Assembly (NCBI GenBank): GCA_013374505.1
Contig: QENJ01000266.1
Coordinates: 1 to 7,048, forward strand
Origin: Candidatus Methanophagaceae archaeon
Lineage (GTDB): Archaea; Halobacteriota; Syntropharchaeia; Alkanophagales; Methanospirareceae
DNA length: 7,048 bases
Reading direction: 5' to 3'
Part shown: piece by piece, positions 1-4,693 of the stretch
Layout: each line of letters begins with the position of its first letter
Position numbering within the stretch: position 1 is the first letter of the stretch
Program-made: the position numbers and the translations under genes
The notes under the pieces: generated by a model
Told to the model about the DNA's origin: nothing
The model's input: only the letters and a program-made list of their open reading frames with translations
Databases searched by the model: none

Positions 1-22
1 CCATGCGGTTAAATAAAACAGA

Positions 23-54
23 GGGTAAATAAAGTTACCCACACAATCTTGTGG
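23..54. repeat. Two adjoining short inverted repeats at the edge of the toxin remnant
   Basis: GGGTAA (23-28) pairs with TTACCC (35-40) around a six-base loop. CCACA (39-43) pairs with TGTGG (50-54), sharing two bases with the first. They end a few bases before recognisable PIN toxin sequence begins. They could be a scar or end of an inserted element, a transcription end of an upstream gene, or chance. Confidence 0.35.
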
Positions 55-59
55 AGATC

Positions 60-256
60 CAAGAATTTTCTATGTGGTCTATACAACTATTCGAGGAGTT
101 TCGACAAGGCGTAAGAATTGCTATTATATCGGATCTTACTCGACGAGAGCTTGAAGGTGCTCCAGAAACGGTGAAAAATCAGTAAACTTAAAGTTGGGCT
201 ATCCTATATTAGAGATTAGGAGCCCAAGGGAGGTTATCCATGAAAAAGAAATTTGA
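60..256 (+). pseudogene. Decayed PIN-domain toxin (VapC-like), internally deleted
   Basis: Two pieces of what looks like one PIN-domain toxin lie in different frames. The first (about 60-185) reads on through WSIQLFEEFRQG, IAIISDLTRRELEGAPE and a stop TAA at 183-185. This resembles the alpha-1/beta-2 part of the PIN fold. The second piece (182-256, stop TGA 254-256) reads VNLKLGYPILEIRSPREVI and resembles the C-terminal strand and tail of the same small PIN family. The middle of the domain, which would carry most of the acidic metal-binding residues, is absent between them, and the N-terminal beta strand with its first Asp is also missing upstream of about base 60. A working copy would be an RNase toxin acting in the cytoplasm. 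Family assignment is from memory of the conserved segments. The disruption itself is plain: two frames, an early stop and a length far below the usual 130-150 residues. Confidence 0.68.
229..234 (+). promoter_or_regulatory. Shine-Dalgarno for the 43-residue antitoxin-like gene
   Basis: GGAGGT lies 5 bases before the ATG at 240. It is a near-perfect anti-16S match and the strongest ribosome binding site in the window. It sits within the codons of the PIN toxin's C-terminal fragment, so translation of the small gene was probably coupled to that of the toxin. Confidence 0.65.
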
Positions 257-371
257 TGCTGTAAATTATCAGCGTAAAGCTCGCGAAGAGCTGAGTGAAG
301 AGTATTCCACAAATCGAGCGGCTTTTCTTCGTGAACTCAAAGAGAAATACGGTAATTTGCGAAAGCATTAG
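240..371 (+). CDS. Small antitoxin-like protein, 43 aa
   Basis: This short basic/charged protein begins MKKKFDAVNYQRKAREELSE and continues through FLRELKEKYG to a Lys-His end. It is mostly predicted helix, with no membrane segment and no cysteine. The start is fixed by a strong GGAGGT and it overlaps the end of the PIN toxin remnant by 17 bases. Proteins with an opening like MKK(K/R)FDAV followed by a charged helix are, from memory, the usual small partners encoded just after this PIN toxin type. They would bind and neutralise the toxin through the helical C-terminus. Here the toxin is broken, so the gene may be a relic, or may still protect against related toxins elsewhere in the genome. The frame is intact from start to stop. 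The antitoxin role is inferred from position and resemblance. Confidence 0.7.
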   Translation: MKKKFDAVNYQRKAREELSEEYSTNRAAFLRELKEKYGNLRKH

Positions 372-414
372 GTCGGCAATCGGATATAGTGGATCAAATA
401 AAAGCAGAAACAGT

Positions 415-432
415 GGGAATCAAAAGAATCCC
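415..432 (+). repeat. Imperfect hairpin after the antitoxin gene
   Basis: GGGAATC and GAATCCC are separated by AAAA and pair at six of seven positions, with one A-A mismatch. The element lies 43 bases after the antitoxin stop and just before the radical SAM promoter. It could be a weak transcription end for the toxin-antitoxin locus, but no T-run follows directly. Confidence 0.3.
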
Positions 433-440
433 CCTTCATA

Positions 441-449
441 TTTTAAATA
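441..449 (+). promoter_or_regulatory. TATA box of the radical SAM gene
   Basis: TTTTAAATA is centred about 27 bases before the ATG at 472. Archaeal transcription begins about 25 bases downstream of the box, so the transcript should start at or next to the ATG. The absence of any Shine-Dalgarno before 472 agrees with leaderless translation. Confidence 0.55.
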
Positions 450-471
450 CCTACACCCCTATATTCATAGC

Positions 472-1161
472 ATGTTAATCGGCGGTTTTCAGCGTTTTTC
501 GTTAATAGACTATCCCTGCAAGATATGTGCAATTGTATTCACCCAGGGCTGCAACTTCAGATGCCCATACTGCCACAACCCGGAACTGGTGTACCCGAAA
601 CTATTCTCGCATCCTATCCCGGCGGAAGACATATTTGCTTTTTTAGAAACGCGACACGGGAAGCTAGAAGCGGTAGTAATAACCGGTGGCGAACCCACAC
701 TGCAGCCGGACTTGGTGGAATTCACAAAAAGGCTAAAAGCCGCGGAATATTTGGTTAAGCTGGATACAAACGGCAGCAATCCCAGGATTTTAAGCGAATT
801 GATTGAACAAAAAACCGTGGACTACCTTGCGATGGATGTGAAAGCACCACTGGCACGATACCCCGAGATCACTAATTCTAACGCGGACCCCGTGAAAATA
901 AAACAGAGCATCGAGTTAATCAAGCATTCCGGCTTGGATTATGAATTTCGGACTACCGTAGTAAAATCGCAACTCGGTAAGAATGACATTTTGGCGATAT
1001 GTAAACAGATACGCGGTAGTAAACGTTATGTCTTACAGAAATTCGTGCCTGTAAACGTCTTGGACACAAATGTTCTTAATGCCGTGATTTATGCAGATGC
1101 GGATTTAGAATGTTTAAGGGATGCGGTAAAGAGTTATGTAGCCGAATGCGTGGTGCGGTAG
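472..1161 (+). CDS. Anaerobic ribonucleotide reductase-activating radical SAM protein (NrdG2 type)
   Basis: This 229-residue radical SAM enzyme is close to the usual family length. The cluster-binding motif CNFRCPYC (Cys27, Cys31, Cys34) should hold a 4Fe-4S cluster that cleaves S-adenosylmethionine. TGGEPT (71-76) is the SAM-binding GGE motif, and LDTNGS and MDVKAP follow as in NrdG2/PflA-like activases. The opening MLIGGFQRFSLIDYP is the standard N-terminus of the NrdG2 family (the TIGR02495-like group). The expected role is installing the glycyl radical on an anaerobic NTP reductase in the cytoplasm. No nrdD lies within the window, so the partner is encoded elsewhere, and another glycyl radical enzyme cannot be excluded. 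An upstream in-frame start at 295 exists, but it would run across the antitoxin gene in another frame and add 59 residues of no family character. The ATG at 472 fits both the family and the TATA box. One oddity is Cys16, where the family commonly has Gly (DYPGK). Confidence 0.9.
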   Translation: MLIGGFQRFSLIDYPCKICAIVFTQGCNFRCPYCHNPELVYPKLFSHPIPAEDIFAFLETRHGKLEAVVITGGEPTLQPDLVEFTKRLKAAEYLVKLDTNGSNPRILSELIEQKTVDYLAMDVKAPLARYPEITNSNADPVKIKQSIELIKHSGLDYEFRTTVVKSQLGKNDILAICKQIRGSKRYVLQKFVPVNVLDTNVLNAVIYADADLECLRDAVKSYVAECVVR

Positions 1162-1173
1162 GAACCATGAAAT

Positions 1174-1194
1174 AAGAGAGTTTAAACCTCTTTT
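1174..1194 (+). terminator. Possible weak terminator hairpin after the radical SAM gene
   Basis: AAGAG(A)G and CCTCTT flank TTTAAA, giving a six-pair stem with one bulged A, and TT follows. It begins 12 bases after the radical SAM stop. The stem is short and the T-run poor, so this is tentative. I saw no gene in the rest of the 161-base gap (1162-1322) apart from the promoter near 1260. Confidence 0.25.
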
Positions 1195-1251
1195 GGTGGA
1201 GTACAAGACATCTGCATGAGAAACGAGATAGATGCTAGCGACCCGAAATAA

Positions 1252-1267
1252 CCGAAAAGCTTATAAG
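1252..1267 (+). promoter_or_regulatory. BRE plus TATA box for the small-protein/peptidase cassette
   Basis: CCGAAAAG followed by CTTATAAG matches the archaeal BRE-TATA layout well. A transcript from here would start near 1290 and carry a leader of about 30 bases, in which GGGGAG (1306-1311) and GGGA (1316-1319) could bind the ribosome before the ATG at 1323. It is the best-formed promoter in the window and would drive the 53-residue gene, the peptidase-like gene and perhaps the methyltransferase. Confidence 0.55.
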
Positions 1268-1322
1268 ACACTTTTTTTAAATTAGAACACATGTAACATT
1301 AAAAAGGGGAGAAAAGGGAAAA

Positions 1323-1484
1323 ATGGCGGATAAAAAAAGGGGGAGAGAAGATTTAGCACTAATTCTTGAAGAGATTGCAAAAGCGGTTGATGAAGACCCT
1401 AGTATATGGGACAAGGAAGAAGAATATCAGAGAAAGTACGGTACTCTAACCGAAGAGGACATGAGAAAAGTATTTACCATTTAG
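1323..1484 (+). CDS. Small acidic protein of unknown function, 53 aa
   Basis: I do not recognise this protein. It opens MADKKRGRED, continues as a charged helix (LALILEEIAKAVDEDPS), then a segment WDKEEEYQRKYG and a C-terminal LTEEDMRKVF. It is rich in Glu, Asp, Lys and Arg, has no cysteine or membrane segment, and looks soluble and helical. Purine-rich GGGGAG and GGGA stretches precede the ATG, and a BRE/TATA element lies about 60 bases upstream. The stop is 13 bases before the peptidase-like gene, which has its own AAAGGAAG, so the two should be co-transcribed. The size, charge and position first in a two-gene unit resemble an antitoxin or a regulatory partner of the downstream enzyme, but that is inference only. 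The clean promoter, ribosome site and frame argue that it is a real gene. Confidence 0.6.
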   Translation: MADKKRGREDLALILEEIAKAVDEDPSIWDKEEEYQRKYGTLTEEDMRKVFTI

Positions 1485-1497
1485 CAAAGGAAGCCTC

Positions 1498-2799
1498 ATG
1501 ACTAGTGACTTCGTATTTTCTTTTTCTTCTGAAAAGTTAAAAGAATACGTGGATGATAGTCCTCAAGCGGAATATTTAATTCGCTATCTGGCTGATTTAA
1601 AAGCTAAGACATGTGTTCTTGAAGCTAAATATGTAGATAAGGACTATCTGGTTGATTATCAAAAGTTTTATTCTCGTTCCTTTGATGAGGAAACACGATT
1701 TACAAAGCGTAATCATTTTTTCGTAGAAGAATTCTCTAAAACCAGATTTGAAGAATCGCTAGAAAATAATGATAATGACTATCTACGTAAGTCGTACTTA
1801 GGTTTTGTTGTTATTAGACCAATTAAAGGAAGCGATAGAAAACGACTGATAGGAATGACTTTATTAAAGGCCTATTCAGATAAGAAAGGTAGTGAAAAAC
1901 GTGTTTTTATAGGGAGTAACTACGATGTCTCCCTTTTTGGCATACCTCTGTCTGTAAGCTCTTTGCCTTTTCATGTACAAGATCAAGGCGTTAGCGCATG
2001 CGCTACAGTTGCTCTATGGACCGCGCTGCATCCTTTAGCAGATACCTATGGAATACCAAGACTCTCTCCTGCTGAAATAACGGAGTTATCTACTTCATTT
2101 CCCAGCGAGTATCGGAATTTTCCTTCTAGTGGGCAAAATTGGGAACAAATGATAAATTGTGTTAAATCAATGGATTTAGATGTTGAAACAATTAATGTTG
2201 AAAATATTGACGACGATGATATTATCCTAACTGCTATAAAAGCGTATGTAAAGGCGGAATTGCCCCTTATAGGTGCCCTTAAACTTACAAAGGAAAATAA
2301 TCCCCCGGAATACCATGCTGTGACGATAAGTGGATACCAATGTAATAATAATGGGGAGCTGACTGAATTGTACGTGCATGATGACCAGATAGGACTCTAT
2401 AGCCGAGTTAAGCCTGATGGGAGTTTTAAACATTGGAAAAATGAATGGAATGATAGCGGCCATGAGGTAAGCCTTGAAAAATTATTAATCCCTATTTATC
2501 CAAAAATCAGATTGCCATTTGCTCGCATCTACCCTCGTTATCTACAAATAAAAGAGCGAATGGTTAACGATTATGGGGGTGATTTAGATTTTGAGTTATA
2601 TTTGACCACAATCACAAAATATAAAGAATTCTTGTTAAAAAGCACACTAAAAGAAAAGTGCAAGATATTAATCAAATCTTTACCAAGATTTCTGTGGGTT
2701 TTAAGAGTATATTATGAAGGAAACCCTCGAGGGGATATTGTCTTTGACGGCACTTCAATATATCCTAAACCGTTAACATCCGTTGAATTTAAGGCATAA
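1498..2799 (+). CDS. Papain/C39-like cysteine peptidase homologue, 433 aa
   Basis: The middle of this protein looks like a papain-fold peptidase. FHVQDQGVSACATVALW (158-174) carries a candidate nucleophile, Cys168, with Gln161 or Gln163 as oxyanion-hole residue. EYHAVTISGY (271-280) carries a candidate His273, and LYVHDDQIGLYSRV (291-304) a candidate Asp295 or Asp296. This order Gln-Cys, His, Asp/Asn is that of C39-like peptidases. Residues 1-150 form a separate N-terminal region with YLGFVVIRPI (100-109) near its end, and residues 335-433 form a C-terminal region I cannot assign. No signal peptide or membrane segment is evident, so it is probably cytoplasmic. I recall similar unnamed bacterial proteins with the same Cys, His and HDD motifs, not checked. 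The substrate is unknown. AAAGGAAG just before the ATG supports the start. The gene is AT-rich (18 of 60 G+C at 1501-1560, against 32 of 60 at 4921-4980 in trpS), suggesting transfer. Confidence 0.72.
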   Translation: MTSDFVFSFSSEKLKEYVDDSPQAEYLIRYLADLKAKTCVLEAKYVDKDYLVDYQKFYSRSFDEETRFTKRNHFFVEEFSKTRFEESLENNDNDYLRKSYLGFVVIRPIKGSDRKRLIGMTLLKAYSDKKGSEKRVFIGSNYDVSLFGIPLSVSSLPFHVQDQGVSACATVALWTALHPLADTYGIPRLSPAEITELSTSFPSEYRNFPSSGQNWEQMINCVKSMDLDVETINVENIDDDDIILTAIKAYVKAELPLIGALKLTKENNPPEYHAVTISGYQCNNNGELTELYVHDDQIGLYSRVKPDGSFKHWKNEWNDSGHEVSLEKLLIPIYPKIRLPFARIYPRYLQIKERMVNDYGGDLDFELYLTTITKYKEFLLKSTLKEKCKILIKSLPRFLWVLRVYYEGNPRGDIVFDGTSIYPKPLTSVEFKA

Positions 2800-2800
2800 G

Positions 2801-3709
2801 ATGGAACTGAACGAACTATTGGGAATAGGCAACTTCATGCTGGTAGAATCGAGTTATGCTGAGCAGAATGTGATAGGCAAAACACTCGATTATCTCAGTA
2901 AAGTAAAAGCGGAAGACGTGTTAGAAACGTTAAGGATATATGCAGAGAGCAAAGAGCTGATAGGCATTGCGATACACGACAAGGATTTAGGTTTCTGGGT
3001 TATCTTCACAGATATAATCGCAGATAAATGGAATAGAGAAAATTTTGAAGCGCTTGCAAGTGCGATAAAAGGTGCAAAGGAACGCAAAGTGACTGTGACT
3101 ACCGAAAAATTCCGGGAAGGGCTGATGGCATTTTATTCCCTCGGGCTGGTGAACCGATTATTCTGCGATTGTGATTTAAATCTAAAAGAAGAGTGTTTTT
3201 ATCCCCGGGACCGTGTAGAGTCATTGAAAAAGGTGCTAAGCCGATTTTTAAGTGACAAGGACGGCATAAAGAATACACTTGAGATTGGCTGTGGCGATGG
3301 TGGTGCTACAATAGCACTGCACGAATCGGGTATTTTCCCCATCACCATAGATGTAAACAAGTGTGAGATTTGTAAAGGCGTGGAAGCCGGTGTGTTAGAA
3401 CCGACTAAAAGCGTTGTATTGGATTGTTCTGTTCTTCCCTCATACTTTGACCGCGAATTTGATGCTGTGTTTGGGTTTATGGTCGGGAAGCTCACGCCTT
3501 CAGAACTATTTGCCTGGGAGAAAGTGCTAAGAGAAGTCCCGAAGGTGCTAAAACCCAACGGGCAAGTTTTATTTACTGTTTCGAGTGAAGAAGAAACGGT
3601 GATTCTGAACGATATTTTAAAAGACGATTTTGAAGCTGAGATAATAGAGAATAAAGACAGTAACGGCTATTTTGACCTGTGGCTATATATGGGTACGCTA
3701 AGAGATTAA
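2801..3709 (+). CDS. Class I SAM-dependent methyltransferase
   Basis: This 302-residue protein has a Rossmann-type methyltransferase domain in its C-terminal half. Motif I is TLEIGCGDGGAT (159-170), binding S-adenosylmethionine. The second strand ends in Asp184 (ITIDVN), which should hold the ribose. FDAVFGF (220-226) is the motif after strand 4, and VLKPNGQVLFTV (249-260) is the post-motif strand typical of UbiE/MenG-like folds. The first 130 residues are a helical/mixed domain that I do not recognise; it includes FCDCD (121-125). The substrate cannot be read from the sequence. The ATG at 2801 lies one base after the peptidase stop. A TTG at 2783 would add six residues inside the upstream gene and is less likely. 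Translation may be coupled, although AATATATC at 2757-2764 could be a separate TATA box. Base composition is closer to the housekeeping genes than to the peptidase. Confidence 0.83.
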   Translation: MELNELLGIGNFMLVESSYAEQNVIGKTLDYLSKVKAEDVLETLRIYAESKELIGIAIHDKDLGFWVIFTDIIADKWNRENFEALASAIKGAKERKVTVTTEKFREGLMAFYSLGLVNRLFCDCDLNLKEECFYPRDRVESLKKVLSRFLSDKDGIKNTLEIGCGDGGATIALHESGIFPITIDVNKCEICKGVEAGVLEPTKSVVLDCSVLPSYFDREFDAVFGFMVGKLTPSELFAWEKVLREVPKVLKPNGQVLFTVSSEEETVILNDILKDDFEAEIIENKDSNGYFDLWLYMGTLRD

Positions 3710-3725
3710 AACACTAATCCCTGCT

Positions 3726-4034
3726 CTATCGTTTGCGTACCTTCTTCATGATTTGCGCGTTTCGCGTCCTACGCCACTCCTCCAGATTCATTATCCATTC
3801 TTCGTGCCTCTTGGCTATGTACTCTTTCGCCACCATCAATGTTTCGGGCGAATCACCCACTAAAATCATCCGTGGCACATATTCCTTCGTTGGCATGTCC
3901 GATTTCGAATCGAAAGCATCCTGCGGCGCCTCTTCCTGGTCTATTTCCAACCCAAACTTCTCCGCCGCTTCAAACACGATGCCTGTAGTCATACCCCTGG
4001 GAATAGGTAATGCGTATCTCTTCTTCTCTTCCAT
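3726..4034 (-). CDS. Conserved-looking protein of unknown function, 102 aa
   Basis: I do not recognise this family. The protein starts MEEKKRYALPIPRGM, has a predicted helix VFEAAEKFGLEI, an acidic loop rich in Glu, Asp and Gln (32-46), then YVPRMILVGDSPETLMVAKEYI (52-73) and a basic C-terminal helix HEEWIMNLEEWRRTRNAQ ending KKVRKR. The Pro-Arg pairs and the basic tail would allow nucleic acid binding, but no catalytic motif is visible. It has no cysteine or membrane segment. The ATG is five bases after the stop of the zinc-ribbon gene, so the two almost certainly form one transcript and may act together. The gene converges on the methyltransferase, with only 16 bases between the stops. Codon use and composition match the neighbouring housekeeping genes, so it is probably a native gene. 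Confidence 0.72.
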   Translation of the reverse strand: MEEKKRYALPIPRGMTTGIVFEAAEKFGLEIDQEEAPQDAFDSKSDMPTKEYVPRMILVGDSPETLMVAKEYIAKRHEEWIMNLEEWRRTRNAQIMKKVRKR

Positions 4035-4039
4035 TTTAC

Positions 4040-4279
4040 TTAACCCGCGCCGCTTCCTTCGCCTGGCATAGACATAGCACCCATTTCGTCCATTTGCTCT
4101 TGCTCATAGCAATCTACGCAAAGGGGTCTTCCTGCTACCTCCATAAATTCATCCACTTCTTTACCACACTTGGTGCATTTAACTTTCTTTACTTTCCTGC
4201 CGCCTTCCTCTGCTTTCTCCGCCTCTCTTGCCATCCACCTCGCCGTTCTTTCTTCTGCCGTCTCTTCCCTTCGCACCAT
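4040..4279 (-). CDS. Small zinc-ribbon protein, 79 aa
   Basis: Two CxxC knuckles, CTKC (Cys35, Cys38) and CVDC (Cys54, Cys57), are 15 residues apart and enclose GKEVDEFMEVAGRPL. This is a zinc-binding ribbon or treble clef of the DksA/LIM-like sort, where a Gly-Arg-Pro-Leu step precedes the second CxxC. Residues 1-33 are a highly charged helix (EETAEERTARWMAREAEKAEE), and the tail is acidic, then Gly/Ser-rich. A helix plus a zinc ribbon suggests binding to a protein or nucleic acid complex such as the transcription or translation machinery. No enzyme motif is present. It is the first gene of a minus-strand pair with the 102-residue protein. No Shine-Dalgarno precedes the ATG. A TATA-like CATTTATATG lies about 38 bases upstream. 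The divergent purS gene starts 150 bases away. Confidence 0.78.
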   Translation of the reverse strand: MVRREETAEERTARWMAREAEKAEEGGRKVKKVKCTKCGKEVDEFMEVAGRPLCVDCYEQEQMDEMGAMSMPGEGSGAG

Positions 4280-4312
4280 TTTGTTAACAATTATTCATAT
4301 TGTGTCTCATCT

Positions 4313-4322
4313 CATATAAATG
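4313..4322 (-). promoter_or_regulatory. TATA-like box of the zinc-ribbon operon
   Basis: On the minus strand this reads CATTTATATG, centred about 38 bases before the zinc-ribbon ATG. Transcription would begin near 4290. It lies in the 149-base spacer shared with purS, so both divergent promoters are close together. Confidence 0.4.
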
Positions 4323-4389
4323 GCGTGTATTAAATCAAGAACACCGGGAATGAATCGTATCTTTAACAGAGTAAGTTTTTAATCTCAGG

Positions 4390-4398
4390 TGTATATCT
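4390..4398 (+). promoter_or_regulatory. Possible TATA box of purS
   Basis: TGTATATCT lies about 35 bases before the purS ATG. An alternative AT-rich candidate, GTTTTTAATC, lies at 4375-4384. Neither has a clear BRE, so the choice is uncertain. AGG at 4418-4420 is only a weak ribosome site. Confidence 0.3.
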
Positions 4399-4428
4399 AA
4401 TTCTAACCTAAAGTTTCAGGTAAATGAC

Positions 4429-4686
4429 ATGACGATGGAAATAGACGTAACGATAAAACTAAAGCATGGGGTTACAGACCCTGAAGGTGAGAACACGAAG
4501 AAAGCGTTGAACCTACTTGGATTTAGAACTGTACGTGGCGTAAAAACAATGAAAACGTTTAGAATAGAAGTAGAGAGTGTGGATGAAGAGCAGACGAAGA
4601 TAGAAGTGGAAGAGATGTGTAGAAAACTACTCGCTAATCCGGTAATACACGATTATGAATTAAGCGTAGTGAAACGTGAAGGGTGA
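4429..4686 (+). CDS. purS: Phosphoribosylformylglycinamidine synthase subunit PurS
   Basis: The 85 residues match PurS throughout. MEIDVTIKLKHGVTDPEG is the opening strand and turn, KKALNLLGF is the first helix, VESVDEEQTK lies in the middle, and MCRKLLANPVIHDYELSV is the hallmark C-terminal stretch (usually LLANPVIEDYE). PurS is the small structural subunit that joins PurL and PurQ in the fourth step of purine synthesis, making FGAM from FGAR, glutamine and ATP. It bridges the two and shapes the ammonia channel. purL and purQ are not in this window. The ATG at 4429 is followed two codons later by another at 4435, which would remove only two residues. The gene is first of a tight pair with trpS, and its final codons contain the trpS ribosome site. 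Confidence 0.92.
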   Translation: MTMEIDVTIKLKHGVTDPEGENTKKALNLLGFRTVRGVKTMKTFRIEVESVDEEQTKIEVEEMCRKLLANPVIHDYELSVVKREG

Positions 4687-4687
4687 T
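4682..4687 (+). promoter_or_regulatory. Shine-Dalgarno deciding the trpS start
   Basis: GGTGAT matches the 3' end of archaeal 16S rRNA and lies 6 bases before the ATG at 4694. It overlaps the purS stop TGA (4684-4686). It favours 4694 over the in-frame GTG at 4676, which lies within purS. Confidence 0.55.
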
Positions 4688-4693
4688 AGCCTG

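Noticed and set aside
295..471. N-terminal extension of the radical SAM protein by 59 residues
   Set aside because: It runs through the antitoxin-like gene in another frame, lacks family resemblance, and lies upstream of the TATA box that fits a start at 472.
1162..1322. A small RNA or tRNA in the gap before the small acidic gene
   Set aside because: I found no cloverleaf or other stable fold beyond the weak hairpin near 1174-1194 and the promoter near 1260.
2783..2800. TTG start for the methyltransferase
   Set aside because: It lies inside the peptidase-like gene and adds only six residues. The ATG at 2801 is the simpler start.
3733..4333. Plus-strand frames opposite the zinc-ribbon and 102-residue genes
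   Set aside because: Their translations lack family motifs and look like low-complexity mirror products. The minus-strand frames show a zinc ribbon, operon spacing and a TATA box.
4429..4686. Elongation factor 1-beta, considered for the 85-residue gene before trpS
   Set aside because: The LLANPVIHDYE ending and the IKLKHGVTDPEG opening are those of PurS.
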